A DNA stretch of 64,000 bases, from the NCBI RefSeq assembly GCF_026420865.1, contig NZ_JAPCWC010000007.1:186001-250000 (forward strand), in the 5' to 3' direction. Below, in pieces: positions 1 through 10,854 of this stretch. The notes under the pieces are model-generated. The model did no database searches, was not told where the DNA came from, and saw nothing but the letters and a program-made list of their open reading frames with translations. This DNA comes from Novosphingobium clariflavum. Its GTDB lineage: Bacteria; Pseudomonadota; Alphaproteobacteria; Sphingomonadales; Sphingomonadaceae. The translations under genes and the position numbers were made by a program. Every line of letters starts with the position of its first letter. Positions within the stretch are counted from its first letter, which is position 1.

Positions 1-1
1 C

Positions 2-226
2 GCCGCACTGACCGAAGCGATCCCCACCAAGCAGGGCGACGTCGAGGGCATGAAGGAGCGCTTCAAGGGGTACGGCATGACGCCCAATGACGATCCCGAA
101 GTGCTGTGGAACTTCGAGAAGTTCCTCATCGCGCGCGATGGCGCGGTCATTGGCCGGTTCGCGCCGGGCACCGCCCCGCAGGATCCGCTGCTGGTCGGTG
201 CGATCGAGGCCGAACTGGCGAAATGA
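2..226 (+). CDS. Glutathione peroxidase, C-terminal part
   Basis: Partial gene cut by the left window edge; the last 74 codons are visible before a TGA. The tail contains a WNFEKFLI stretch followed by RDGAVIGRF, typical of the C-terminal strand and helix of thiol-dependent glutathione peroxidases (BtuE/GPx family), which reduce peroxides in the cytoplasm. The catalytic Cys and Gln lie upstream of the window and cannot be checked. It is convergent with the CHAT gene, leaving a short gap of about 48 bases. Confidence 0.8.
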   Translation, partial: AALTEAIPTKQGDVEGMKERFKGYGMTPNDDPEVLWNFEKFLIARDGAVIGRFAPGTAPQDPLLVGAIEAELAK

Positions 227-274
227 CGCGGCGGAGGGGTTTTCGCGCCACCGACAAGGCAGCGCGTCCCCCCC

Positions 275-3232
275 TCAATCGCCCACCAGCACGAAGGGCG
301 CCCAGATGGCGGGATGGGCCGAACCGGCCAGCGTGCGATCGGCAATGATCCTGAGCTGGGCGCGGCGCAAGGCCTCGGCCCGCCCGGAACCGTGACGAAC
401 CGCCCCGCCGCCGGCCGCCTTTACCGTGTACAGCGTTATACGCCCGGCCACTTCATCGCGCACCGGCCAGTGTGACAACAGCATGGCGCGCGCTCCGGCC
501 GCTATGAAAGCCCGGGCCAATCCCGAATAAGTCGGCGCATTTTCGCTCTCACCCGCGCTGGTATCGCAGGCGGAGAGGATCACCCAGTCCGCATCCAGCC
601 GCAGACGCGCGATTTCCGAAGCCGTCAGCAAGCCGTCATCACCCGTATCGCCAGGGCCCGGCGGTGCCAGCACCAGTGCGGGTTCGACGAGATTGCGCTG
701 CGCCCCGCCGACCAGACCATGCGTCGCAAAGGCCAGGACCCGCATCCGGTCCAGCGGCGCAGCCTTCACCGCCGCCTCGCTCGCCGCGTCACCGGTCAGC
801 AGGAGGCTGTCGCGGCCAAAGCGCCGAGCCATCGCCGTCAACTCCCCCTGCGCGCCGGGAAGGTCGGGAAGCGCGGCCAGTTGCACCAGCCGCGGATTCG
901 CCTCGGCGGTCATTCCCTGCGCCGCCTGCCCCGCCAACGCCGCCTTCCAGGCGCCCGAACGCAGGGCGCCGATACCCGCGAACCCGGTCGCGGCATCCCC
1001 GCCGCGCGATGGCCGCCCCGATCGCCGAACGGGAGGTGCCATACTGACGATCATCGAGACGGCATGGCGGCGCACGAACCAGGCGGTGCGTCGCAGCGCT
1101 TCAGGATCGTCATCGTCCCCGCGTGGCGGCGCGGTCACCAGGGCGTCGAACGGCAAGGCTGCGAGCGTCCCCGCCGCCAGTACCCGCACCTTGCGAACGC
1201 CCTTCAGCGCACGCTCCACCGGTGCCGGAAACAGCAGCGAATAGAGCGCATGGGCCGATTGCCGGTCGAACGGCGCCAGGCCGCCAGCCAGCATGCCATC
1301 GTCGATCGAGGCGCGTATCTTGCGCTGCAGGTCCAGCAGATGACGCGGGACGACCGGCACGCTGGCCTGTGTCACCCCGCGGCCGGTGACGGCCATCACC
1401 ACCAGCCCTTGCGTGTCCTGTCCGTAAAGCACCATGCCCTCGCCGCGGCGCAGTCCAGCGCGTGCATCGGCCAGGCTGGTCGGCGCGAATCCGGTCAGCG
1501 CCGCATAACCGGGAACCAGCGCCGCCAGCCGTCCATCGCGCCGGCGCACGTCCTCCTGTGCGGCCTCGACCTCCCGCTGCAAGGCCGGAAGCCCCGCGCT
1601 TTCGCCAAGGCCAATCGCCCTGTCGCGATTGCGGGCCACTTCGCGCAGACGCGCCTTGGCCGCACGGTAATCGCCGAGTGCCTGGCCGACCGGACCGCCT
1701 GCCGCATCCGCACCGAGGGCACCGAGCGAGAGCATCGAGGCCTGCAAGTCGCCCATGGTCGCCATCTGCAAGGCATCGAAAGCGGTCCCGCCATCACCTG
1801 CCGCCAGTGCCACGCGCGCTTCCTCGACAAAGACAGCGGCCACATCCAGGCGCAGGCGCGAGACCTCAGCCTGGGGATTGGCCCGGTCCAGCAGGTGGTC
1901 GCGCAGCGGCGCCACCGCCCGGCGCACCTCGTCCAGCGCCTGCTGCGGCGCGCCCTGCAGGCCCATCAGTGCCGCGCGCCAGACCGCTGCCGTCACCCGG
2001 TCCGGGTTGCCCGGCTGCGCCCGCAGCGCATAGCCTGCAAGCGCATGGTCAAGCAGCGCCTGCGCCGGCCCCAGTTCGCCGCGTCCGGCAAGCGCCGTCG
2101 CCAGATTCACTTCGGCCCAGAGCACCTCGAGGTCGTCCGGCGACGATGCGTTGCGCCGCGCGAGGGCCAGCGCCTTGCGAAACAGCTCCAGGGCTCGCTC
2201 GCTCTCGCCATTACGCGCGGCGATGCGGCCGATCTGCCCAAAGGTATTGGCACCCGACATCGGCTGCGATTCGCGCGGAAGCGCCTCGAACATCGCGGCC
2301 GAGCGCTCGTAGAAAGGCAGCGCCTCGTCGGGATAGCCTCCATGCTCCAGCGCAAACGCCAAGGCGTTGAGAGAATAGGCGATGTCAGGATGATCGCGCG
2401 GCAGTGTCTTCACGCGCAAGTCCAGCGTCCGGCGCAGGATCGGAGTCGCCTGCCCGTAGAGGCCGCCATCATTGAGCGCGGCGCCAAGCTGGTTAAGCGC
2501 GGCGAGGGTCAGCCGATGCTCGCTGCCGAGATGGGCTTCGGCCCAGAGCGCCGCACCGCGCGCCGCCGTGACGGCCGATGCGGAATCGCCCGCCTGCATC
2601 TCGATGGAGGCAAGGGTAATTCCGGCGACCGTCGGCAATTCGACATTGTGACCGGTGCGCTGCGCGGCGGGGCTGGCAATGGCGATGGCCTGCTCGATCC
2701 GTGGCACCGCCTCCAGCACCCTGCCCCGGCGATAATCGACCAGCGCCGCGCCATAAAGCGCGGCGGCATATTCGCTACTCTCGGTGCCCGTCAGCCGGGC
2801 GCTGAGTTCCAGCGCGCGCTGCTTGTACCGTGCCGCCTCGTCGAGTTCGCCAAGGCTGGAATGAACCGAGCCGATATTGTTGACCACTTCCGCCCAGCGC
2901 GGCGTCATCGGCCCGCCCAGCGCAGCCAGCCCCTGGTCGACATGCTCGAAGCTGGCCAGCGCCTCTCGGTAACGGGACAGCCAGAACAGCGCTTCGCCCC
3001 GGTTGGCCTCGGCCAGCAGTTCCGCCGTGCGGTCCCGCCGCGGGTCCTTGCGGGCCCGTTCAAGCCCGGCATCGATGCGGGCGAGCGCGGAGGCCGGGTC
3101 ACCCGAGGTATCGAGCGCGGCCAGCACCTGCAGATCCGCGTCGACCGCAGTGCGCGCCCGCACCGGGGTTCCCTGGAATGCCAGCATCGCTCCGAGTACC
3201 GGCGCCAGAACGCCTGTCCGCAACCGCACCAT
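275..3232 (-). CDS. Secreted TPR-CHAT domain protein
   Basis: 985 residues. The N-terminus has a hydrophobic stretch of about residues 8-20 ending near ARA, which looks like a Sec signal peptide. Residues about 35-450 are tetratricopeptide-type helical repeats. The C-terminal third is a CHAT (caspase-HetF associated with TPRs) domain: the FATHG motif supplies a His near residue 838 and the SACDT motif a Cys near 889, the expected caspase-like dyad. CHAT proteins are cysteine peptidases or scaffolds; the substrate is unknown. The predicted export suggests action in the periplasm, unlike cytoplasmic CHAT effectors of defence systems. It stands alone on the minus strand. Confidence 0.85.
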   Translation of the reverse strand: MVRLRTGVLAPVLGAMLAFQGTPVRARTAVDADLQVLAALDTSGDPASALARIDAGLERARKDPRRDRTAELLAEANRGEALFWLSRYREALASFEHVDQGLAALGGPMTPRWAEVVNNIGSVHSSLGELDEAARYKQRALELSARLTGTESSEYAAALYGAALVDYRRGRVLEAVPRIEQAIAIASPAAQRTGHNVELPTVAGITLASIEMQAGDSASAVTAARGAALWAEAHLGSEHRLTLAALNQLGAALNDGGLYGQATPILRRTLDLRVKTLPRDHPDIAYSLNALAFALEHGGYPDEALPFYERSAAMFEALPRESQPMSGANTFGQIGRIAARNGESERALELFRKALALARRNASSPDDLEVLWAEVNLATALAGRGELGPAQALLDHALAGYALRAQPGNPDRVTAAVWRAALMGLQGAPQQALDEVRRAVAPLRDHLLDRANPQAEVSRLRLDVAAVFVEEARVALAAGDGGTAFDALQMATMGDLQASMLSLGALGADAAGGPVGQALGDYRAAKARLREVARNRDRAIGLGESAGLPALQREVEAAQEDVRRRDGRLAALVPGYAALTGFAPTSLADARAGLRRGEGMVLYGQDTQGLVVMAVTGRGVTQASVPVVPRHLLDLQRKIRASIDDGMLAGGLAPFDRQSAHALYSLLFPAPVERALKGVRKVRVLAAGTLAALPFDALVTAPPRGDDDDPEALRRTAWFVRRHAVSMIVSMAPPVRRSGRPSRGGDAATGFAGIGALRSGAWKAALAGQAAQGMTAEANPRLVQLAALPDLPGAQGELTAMARRFGRDSLLLTGDAASEAAVKAAPLDRMRVLAFATHGLVGGAQRNLVEPALVLAPPGPGDTGDDGLLTASEIARLRLDADWVILSACDTSAGESENAPTYSGLARAFIAAGARAMLLSHWPVRDEVAGRITLYTVKAAGGGAVRHGSGRAEALRRAQLRIIADRTLAGSAHPAIWAPFVLVGD

Positions 3233-3378
3233 AATCGCCCCTCATGCCGCCGCCGAACCCCACCTTACAGGGTCGCCACCGGCCATGGCACTCGCTTCGC
3301 CTGAAGGCAGTTTTGTCCGTCCGAAGCAAGACCGCAAGAAGTTGATATTTCAGCCGCTTGCAAGGCAGAATGCGAAAG

Positions 3379-4230
3379 TCAGCAGGCGCCGGTCTCCACC
3401 GGGTGAGCAGGATCGGCGATCCACTCGCTCCACGATCCGGGATAGAGCCGCGCCCCCGAAAGCCCGGCATGGGCCATGGCGAGGGCATTGTGGCAGGCGG
3501 TGACGCCGGAACCGCAGGACAGCACCGCAGGCTTGCCGCCGAGCAGTCGCAAAAACGCCTCGGCCAGTTCGGCGGCCGGACGGAAGCGCCCGTCCGGCCC
3601 GAGATTGTCGCGGAAAAAGCGGTTGCGCGCGCCCGGGATATGCCCGGCGACGGGATCGATCGGGTTGGGATCGCCCCGGAACCGCAAAGGATCCCGGGCA
3701 TCTATCACTTGCGCGGCGGCACCCTCGATATTGGCCAGGACCTCGGCCGCGCTCACCGGCGCGGCGACCAGAGGCGGCTGCGCTGCGAAATCGCCCGGCC
3801 GTACCGGCCCGGCCGGCCCCGTCTCGACAGGAAGTCCTGCCTCCGTCCAGGCCTGCTTGCCCCCATCAAGCACGGCAACGGCGTCATGCCCGACCCAGTT
3901 GAGCAGCCACCAGGCCCGCGCGGCCCAGGCACCGCCGCTGGAATCGCAGGCCACCACCTGCTGCCCCTGCTTCAGTCCCTGCCGGCGCAGCCAGGCGGCA
4001 AAGGCCACCGGCGAAGGCAAGGGATGACGCCCATTCGTGCCATCCGAAGGCGCCGCCAGATCATCATCCAGGTGGGCATAACGCGCGCCCGGCAGGTGCC
4101 CGGCAAGATAGACCTCCCGTCCCTTGTCGGGCATCCCCAGTTCGAATTCGCAATCGAGGATCAGGATCTCCCCGCCCGCCGCCAGAAGCGCGTGCAGTTC
4201 GGCAACCGAGATCAGCGTCCGATAGGTCAT
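3379..4230 (-). CDS. sseA: 3-mercaptopyruvate/thiosulfate sulfurtransferase
   Basis: 283 residues, the usual length of a two-rhodanese-domain sulfurtransferase. The N-terminal inactive rhodanese domain (about 5-135) is followed by the catalytic one (about 160-280). The active-site loop CGSGVTA places the catalytic Cys near residue 239; this loop is the form found in mercaptopyruvate sulfurtransferases, as opposed to the CRKGVT loop of thiosulfate-specific enzymes. It transfers sulfur from 3-mercaptopyruvate to thiols or cyanide. It is the last gene of the leftward operon, starting 4 bases after the upstream acetyltransferase stop. Confidence 0.9.
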   Translation of the reverse strand: MTYRTLISVAELHALLAAGGEILILDCEFELGMPDKGREVYLAGHLPGARYAHLDDDLAAPSDGTNGRHPLPSPVAFAAWLRRQGLKQGQQVVACDSSGGAWAARAWWLLNWVGHDAVAVLDGGKQAWTEAGLPVETGPAGPVRPGDFAAQPPLVAAPVSAAEVLANIEGAAAQVIDARDPLRFRGDPNPIDPVAGHIPGARNRFFRDNLGPDGRFRPAAELAEAFLRLLGGKPAVLSCGSGVTACHNALAMAHAGLSGARLYPGSWSEWIADPAHPVETGAC

Positions 4231-4234
4231 CGCC

Positions 4235-4756
4235 TCAGGATCCTTGCATCATCCGCGCGAACAGGAATTCCTCGTCGCGCTGCTCACCGACCATGAAGTG
4301 GATGTCGGCGACCTTGGCGAAACCATAGCGCGCATAGAATTTCTGCGCCCCCTCATTGCCGCTCCAGACCGAGAGTTGCACTTCGTCGGCCTCGTGGCTG
4401 CCTGCCACCTCCAGCGCCCAGTCCATCAACCGGGCGCCGATGCCCTGTCCGGTCGCATCGGGATCGGTGTAGAGCTGCTTGAGTTCGATCACCCGGCCGC
4501 CGCGCGCATGTTCGGGCCAACCGCAAGTCATCACCAGCTTGCAGAAGCCCAGCAACCGGCCGTCCGCCTCGGCCAGCATCACCCGCATATCCGGATCGGC
4601 GATCTCCTTGCCGATCTTGGCGTCGCTGTGCGATTCGGCGAGGAAATTGGCGAGATCCTCCGCCCCGTACATGTGCCCGAACTTGACGACAAAACTGCGG
4701 CGGCCAAGGTCGGCCAGGGCAGCGGAATCGGCGGGAACGGCGGGACGCAGGTTCAT
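4235..4756 (-). CDS. GNAT family N-acetyltransferase
   Basis: 173 residues with the GNAT fold. The acetyl-CoA pyrophosphate loop is ATGQGIGARLM, and a C-terminal WSGNEGAQKFYARYGF motif is typical of small-molecule or peptide acetyltransferases. A longer frame starting 21 codons upstream exists, but the ATG at 4756 overlaps the upstream stop by one base (TGATG), so this start is preferred. The acceptor substrate cannot be told from sequence. It lies between another GNAT gene and sseA in the operon. Confidence 0.85.
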   Translation of the reverse strand: MNLRPAVPADSAALADLGRRSFVVKFGHMYGAEDLANFLAESHSDAKIGKEIADPDMRVMLAEADGRLLGFCKLVMTCGWPEHARGGRVIELKQLYTDPDATGQGIGARLMDWALEVAGSHEADEVQLSVWSGNEGAQKFYARYGFAKVADIHFMVGEQRDEEFLFARMMQGS

Positions 4757-5223
4757 CACAGGTCTTTCGTCATGCAGATCGAGAAATCGTCGGAAACATA
4801 GTCGCCGAACGGCGGGCATTCGGCAAAGCCGTGGGCGCGGTAGAGGCCGTGCGCGGGATGGAACGGCTCCGGCCTGCCGGTTTCCAGGCTGACGCGGACA
4901 TAACCGCGCGCCCGCGCTTCCTCGAGCAGGCGCAGCAGGATCGCCTTGCCCACCCCCTTGCCGCGATAGGCGGGCGCCGCCCGCATCGACTTCAACTCCC
5001 CGTGCCCTTCGCCCAGGTGCTTGATCGCCCCGCAGCCGGCGAGAGTTTCACCATCCCAGGCCGAGAAGAAGGTGACGTCGCTCTGGCGCAGCCGCTCCGC
5101 CGGCATCGCGTGGACGCTCTCCGGCGGCGACCACTGGTGCATCTCGTCCAGATGGAACTGGAGCAGTTCAAGCACGGCAGGGGCCGCGAGGTCATCCTCG
5201 ACAATGGTGAGTGCGAGCGTCAA
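4756..5223 (-). CDS. GNAT family N-acetyltransferase (TTG start)
   Basis: 155 residues. The acetyl-CoA binding loop is YRGKGVGKAILL, and the protein ends with the usual ETGRPEPFHPAHGLYRAHGF region of YjhQ/PhnO-like acetyltransferases. The start is a TTG overlapping the upstream RDD gene stop as TTGA. The rest of this operon shows the same 4-base coupling, which supports the unusual start codon. Substrate unknown. Confidence 0.8.
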   Translation of the reverse strand: MTLALTIVEDDLAAPAVLELLQFHLDEMHQWSPPESVHAMPAERLRQSDVTFFSAWDGETLAGCGAIKHLGEGHGELKSMRAAPAYRGKGVGKAILLRLLEEARARGYVRVSLETGRPEPFHPAHGLYRAHGFAECPPFGDYVSDDFSICMTKDL

Positions 5224-6158
5224 CGGGCATCCCCTGCAAACTTGTCGGCCTTGCGGCGGCCCATGCGCATGCCCGCTTCGAGCCGCGCGCGCAACTGGGT
5301 GTAATAGGCCTCGAGAAACGCGCGCTCGTCGTTCCAGCCATCGTTGCGGTCGATCTTGTGGGCAATCGTCTGATAGACGCTTTCCAGCGCCTGCAGACGG
5401 TTCTCGCGCAGCACCCGTTCCAGCGCCTGAAGCTCGTATTCGCCATAGACCGCCAGCTCCGCCTCGCTGAAGCGATACTCGCGCGCCGGGGCAGTGCCAA
5501 AGTCCTGGTCCTCGCTCCGGGGCTCCACCTCCAGCGACAGCGCCGCTTCCAGCTTCCGGCGGGGCCGCTCCAGCACCCAGGACCCCGCGATCACGTCACC
5601 GGCGCGCAAGTTGTCGCGGTTGAACAGGGGAAACAGCAGGAAGATCGCGAACCAGCCGCAGGCCGTCAGCCAGCCGAGGCCGCTATCCGCGCCCGCCTGG
5701 AGGATGAAGACGACCGGCAGGAACAGTTCGACATCACGCAGCAGATTGCGCGCAATCACCATCTCTGCGGTCAGTCGGCCACCGTCGCGCGCGGCGATGC
5801 GAATCCCGGCCAGTCGCTTGCCGGGCGTGGCACCGCGCGGACCGAGCTCGAAGAACAGGAAATAGGCGTTGCGGAACAGAAAGATCGCGATGAGCCACAC
5901 GATCATCAGGAACTGCAGGGCGTGGCCGGCGGCGGAATTTTCCTCCAGCCTGCGATCGAACGTGGTGACCCCGCCGGCGATGTAGATCAGCGCCCAGGTG
6001 GTTGCCACGATGAGCACGATCATGACGATGAAGTCGATCGCGACGGCGCCGAAGCGGGCGCCTCGGCTGGCCACGGTAACCGGCACCGAGATGCCTTCCG
6101 GAGTGACCAGCAGGCGATCGCGCGACGAACGGCGATGTCGGTTGGGCATCGCGCTCAT
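5220..6158 (-). CDS. RDD family membrane protein
   Basis: 312 residues. The RDD domain begins near residue 27 (RGARFGAVAIDFIVM), with hydrophobic segments at roughly 30-55, 85-112 and 160-195, and a cytoplasmic C-terminal region rich in charged residues. RDD proteins are inner-membrane proteins proposed to act in transport or ion exchange; the role is not established here. The ATG at 6158 overlaps the SpoIIM-like gene stop (ATGA). The frame stays open far upstream of this point, but that stretch is out of frame with the true upstream genes and is not coding. Confidence 0.85.
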   Translation of the reverse strand: MSAMPNRHRRSSRDRLLVTPEGISVPVTVASRGARFGAVAIDFIVMIVLIVATTWALIYIAGGVTTFDRRLEENSAAGHALQFLMIVWLIAIFLFRNAYFLFFELGPRGATPGKRLAGIRIAARDGGRLTAEMVIARNLLRDVELFLPVVFILQAGADSGLGWLTACGWFAIFLLFPLFNRDNLRAGDVIAGSWVLERPRRKLEAALSLEVEPRSEDQDFGTAPAREYRFSEAELAVYGEYELQALERVLRENRLQALESVYQTIAHKIDRNDGWNDERAFLEAYYTQLRARLEAGMRMGRRKADKFAGDAR

Positions 6159-7225
6159 GCCTTGCGCCCCCGTTTGCCGATGCGCGGGTGATTGCCGCGA
6201 AAGGCGAAGAAGTAGGCGCACCATAGCGCCAGCATGAAGCCGCCAATCGCCAGCCGTCCAAACGTGTGATCGACCAACTGGCGGGCAAAACCTTCCAGCA
6301 GCGCGGCGAGAATCAGCATCAGCACCACCCCGGTCATCACCGTCGCCGCGCGGCGTCCAGCCTCGGCAGCCGCAACCAGCACCGAGCGCCGTCCGGGAAA
6401 TGCCATGGACCGGCCGATATGCAGCCCCGCGGCCCCCGCCAGCAGGATCGCGAAGAGTTCGGTGGTGCCGTGAATCGCCAGCCAGCCGGTGAAGTCGAGC
6501 AGCAGCCCCTTGCCGCTGTAGAGCCATAACATCGCCCCCAGCAGCGCGGTGTTCTGCACCAGCAGCAGGAGTGTCGGCACGCCCAGCGCAAAACCGAGCG
6601 CGAAGGAGAGGATGCAGACCTGGGCATTGTTGCTGAACAGGCTGGCGGCAAACACGCTCATGCCCGAGCGGCCGGATTGGCCGAACAGCGTGGCGTGCAG
6701 CGCCTCGCGCGTGGCGCCGGGGACGCGCGATCCCGCCATTTCCGGCGAGACCAGCGCCGAATACCACTCGGTATCGTGGGCGACGAGCAACCAGCCGACC
6801 AATGTCCCTGCGACCATGACCGCCAGCGCCACCAGCACGTCCACCCACATGGCCCGCACCGCCGCGCTCCAGCCCCCGCCCAGGAAGCCGCGCAGCCAGC
6901 CCCACAGCGAGGAACGCGGGCCGTAGACCACGAACCAGGCCCGCTGCACCAGTGCCTCGAGATAGGCCAGCGTAGCCGCGTCGAGCGAGGTTTCGCGGGC
7001 GATCGAAAGGCTGGAGGCCACCGTGCGGTAGAGCCCCGGCAAGGCCAGCAGATCCTCGTCGGAAAGGCTGCGCAGCCGCCCCTTTTCCATGCGCGTGACG
7101 ATCGCCTCGAGCCGCTGCCAGTCGCCCTCGCGCTCGAGCCGGAACCGGTCGGAGCGCAAGGCGACGCTGGCGATGGCGCTGGCCTGCCCTGCGGCCATAT
7201 CCGTCCCTGTCGACATCGCGTTCAT
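6155..7225 (-). CDS. SpoIIM-like (stage II sporulation protein M) integral membrane protein
   Basis: 356 residues. The first 110 are soluble, and multiple hydrophobic helices follow (about 120-150, 195-240, 250-285, 300-340). This matches the SpoIIM/DUF95 family, which in non-sporulating bacteria travels with MoxR, DUF58 and RDD genes. It is presumed to be part of an envelope complex assembled by the MoxR ATPase; no enzymatic activity is claimed. It is coupled to both neighbours by ATGA overlaps. Confidence 0.85.
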   Translation of the reverse strand: MNAMSTGTDMAAGQASAIASVALRSDRFRLEREGDWQRLEAIVTRMEKGRLRSLSDEDLLALPGLYRTVASSLSIARETSLDAATLAYLEALVQRAWFVVYGPRSSLWGWLRGFLGGGWSAAVRAMWVDVLVALAVMVAGTLVGWLLVAHDTEWYSALVSPEMAGSRVPGATREALHATLFGQSGRSGMSVFAASLFSNNAQVCILSFALGFALGVPTLLLLVQNTALLGAMLWLYSGKGLLLDFTGWLAIHGTTELFAILLAGAAGLHIGRSMAFPGRRSVLVAAAEAGRRAATVMTGVVLMLILAALLEGFARQLVDHTFGRLAIGGFMLALWCAYFFAFRGNHPRIGKRGRKA

Positions 7226-8550
7226 CCGATCGCTCCCGAACGCTTGATCGCCAGATAGGCATCGATCAGCCGCGTACCGATCGCCGCATAGGGTGCCTCG
7301 ATCACTTCAACGCCCATCTGCCGCAATTCGCGCAGGACCAGCGCCCGCTGGCGCAGCAGCAGATCCGCGGAAACCGCCATCGACAGCGCCTCCATGTCAT
7401 CGGGTGCCGCCGACGAGATGCCTTCCAGTTCCTCGTCGGCGATCGCCACGAACAGCACCAGATGGCGCGAGACCAGGCGTCCGATCGATTCGATCATCAG
7501 CTGGGCGCTGGTGGGATCGGCAAATTCGGAAAAGACCACGATCAGCGAGCGGCGCTGCAGCCGCGCCGCCAAAGTCGCCAGCGCCAGCGTGAAGTTCGGT
7601 TCTTCCGAGCGGTATTCGAGCCCGGCGGCAGCCCGCTGCAGGCGGTGGAAATCGCGCGAGGCACCGATGAACGGCGTCGAGACTTCCGGATGCGCGGCAA
7701 ACCCGAACAGGGCCACCCGGTCGCCGCCCTTGAGCGCGACATACCCTGTCGACAGTGCGGCCGAGACCGCCCGGTCGAGCCGTGGCACGCCGTCGACCGG
7801 CTCGCACATCGACTGCCCGCAGTCGAAGGCGAAGACGATCTGGTTGTTGCGTTCGACCTCGTATTCCTTGGCGTAGAGATGGACGTGGCGGGCCGAGGAC
7901 TTCCAGTCGATCCGGCGGCGATCCATGCCCGGTTCGTATTCGGCGAGCGATTCGAACTGCGTGCCTTCGCCGCGAATCCGGCGGGCGAGGACGCCGAACT
8001 GCGCGTCCTTGAGAAAGACCTGCAATGCCGGCGAACGCACCGCCGCGACATTGGGCCAGACCCGCACTTCTTCATCGAGATCGCCCGCCAGTTGCCGCGC
8101 GCCGAGCCCCAGCGGTCCGGTCCAGCGCAGCCAGGTGCGGCTGACTTTGCCGGTGCCCCGGCGCGAGGGTCGAAACGGCAGATTTCCGCGCCATTGCGCG
8201 CCATCACGGCGGAGCGGAAACTGCCCGCGCCCGCCTTCGAGCAGACGCGGATCGCCGCCCAGCGCGACCTCGATGCACGATGCCCGCCCGCCGCGCAGCG
8301 CCGCTTCGACCGCGATGGCCGCCTCGGCGCCCACTTCCACATCGCCCGGCACGGTGACCCGGAACCGCTCCAGCCGCCCGGCGAGCAAGGCGTCACAGAA
8401 CACCAGCACAAAGACCGCAAGACCGACCAGAGGCGCCGCGATCCACGCCTGCGGCCGGGCCGCGCCGATCACCAGCGCGACCGGCGCGGCCATCGCCAGC
8501 AATGCCGCCGCGCGGGCGGTGGGAACCAGGGGGGCGAAACGCAGGCTCAT
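7222..8550 (-). CDS. DUF58 domain protein (vWA-like MoxR partner)
   Basis: 442 residues. Two N-terminal hydrophobic segments (about 12-30 and 35-55) anchor it to the membrane. The DUF58 signature follows: SLAEYEPGMDRRRIDWKSSA and then an FAFDCGQSM strand that resembles a von Willebrand A MIDAS start. DUF58 proteins are partners of MoxR AAA+ ATPases. The gene sits directly downstream of moxR with a short gap of 4 bases, and its 3' end overlaps the SpoIIM-like gene. Confidence 0.88.
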   Translation of the reverse strand: MSLRFAPLVPTARAAALLAMAAPVALVIGAARPQAWIAAPLVGLAVFVLVFCDALLAGRLERFRVTVPGDVEVGAEAAIAVEAALRGGRASCIEVALGGDPRLLEGGRGQFPLRRDGAQWRGNLPFRPSRRGTGKVSRTWLRWTGPLGLGARQLAGDLDEEVRVWPNVAAVRSPALQVFLKDAQFGVLARRIRGEGTQFESLAEYEPGMDRRRIDWKSSARHVHLYAKEYEVERNNQIVFAFDCGQSMCEPVDGVPRLDRAVSAALSTGYVALKGGDRVALFGFAAHPEVSTPFIGASRDFHRLQRAAAGLEYRSEEPNFTLALATLAARLQRRSLIVVFSEFADPTSAQLMIESIGRLVSRHLVLFVAIADEELEGISSAAPDDMEALSMAVSADLLLRQRALVLRELRQMGVEVIEAPYAAIGTRLIDAYLAIKRSGAIG

Positions 8551-8554
8551 CGCG

Positions 8555-9525
<971 letters not shown>

Positions 9526-9529
<4 letters not shown>

Positions 9530-10854
9530 CGAATGAGCTTCCTTTCGAGCGCGTGGAGATCGCGCGCAGCCTTGACGAGTTCCTGCGAACGCCGCGCCAG
9601 CCTCAGGCGCGCGGCGATCCGTGAAAAGGGTTCGGCGCCGGGATCGCGCGCGGCAAGGGCGCGGTCGATGGCGGCATCGGCATCGGCGCCGTCGAGCGTG
9701 CGCGGCAGGCCGAGCGCGCGCACCAGCCGTTCGCGCGCGTGATCGGCATAGGGCCGGGAAATGAGATGGAGCCGCCCGGTCCGGCGCACCAGCCCTGCGG
9801 CATTGGCCACCAGCGCGCGCTTGCCGAAGGCGATCGCCCGCCCCGACACCGCCGGGGGACCGAAACGCAGGAACGCCCGCCAGCCGAGCACCAGCGCCGC
9901 CATCATCAGGCACAGCGTGGCCGCCAGGAACGGCGGGGTGAAGGCCAGTGTCAGCAGGTTCTGCGCGCGCCCGAAGCCGTTGAGGGTGAGATCGAAGGTG
10001 ATGTCCTCGCCCGGCCTGACCGCGCTGGCCGCGACCAGTGCATCGATGAGCTGCGCCGAGCGGCGGTCCGCCATGCCCCAGTTGTCAACGAGGTCGGGCT
10101 CGAACACCACGACGAGCGGATAGAGGCCATCCTCGTCCTCGCCGGTTTCCAGCGTCACGCCCGCCGCCCTGGCCAGTTCGGGATAGTCGCCGCCATCGGC
10201 GATGAACCCGGCGAGGATCTGCCCTTGTTCGTCCTGCACCAGCGGCACGAGGTTTATGCCCCTGCCCCATTGCACCGCCTTGCGGCTGGGCAAGGCGCCA
10301 TCGACCCCCAGCCCGTGCCAGGCCAGCGCCCCGGCGCGGCCCCGGGCGGGTGCGCGGCCCACCGTGACATCGTCCAGGAAACCGGGCCATTCGAGCGAAC
10401 CGACGTCCTCGATGTTGACCCAGCCCTTCTGCGCGCCCTTCTTCTCCTGCTCGCGCGAGGCGGGGAAGGGCAGCCACTTGGGCGAGAGCACCAGCGTCGG
10501 GCCGATATAGCGGCGCTTGGCGACGATCTTGTCGATCGCCTTGCCGTCGGCAAAGGCGGGCGGCGTCAGCACCAGCAGCCCGGGCTTGTCGAGCGCGCCG
10601 ACATTGCGGGTCTTGTGGACGGGATGGCCACGCTTTTCGAGATACTGCGCCATCGCCGCATAGCCGTTGAGGCCGCGCCCCTCGGCATGGGCCTGTCCGT
10701 CGTTGGTCTCGCTGAACCCGGTGCCGGTGCCGATCATCCACAGCAGCGCCATGAACAGCGCGGCGCCCAGCAGGACGATCGCCAGCACCGCCCACCGCGA
10801 GAACGGGTTGGCGCCGACTTCGACGGTATCGGGATGAAGGCCGCTGCCGTTCAT
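9526..10854 (-). CDS. DUF4350 domain membrane protein
   Basis: 442 residues. A TM helix at about 21-42 is followed by a periplasmic or cytosolic DUF4350 region (GLNGYAAMAQYLEKRGHPV, then LLVLTPP) and a second TM near 335-358. DUF4350 proteins occur in MoxR/DUF58 operons; their biochemical role is unknown. The start at 10854 overlaps the DUF4129 stop by ATGA. Confidence 0.85.

Noticed and set aside
719..3304. 861-codon plus-strand open frame opposite the CHAT gene
   Set aside because: A shadow of the GC-rich minus-strand gene: it has no protein motif and is rich in Arg, Gln and His, as expected for an antisense frame.
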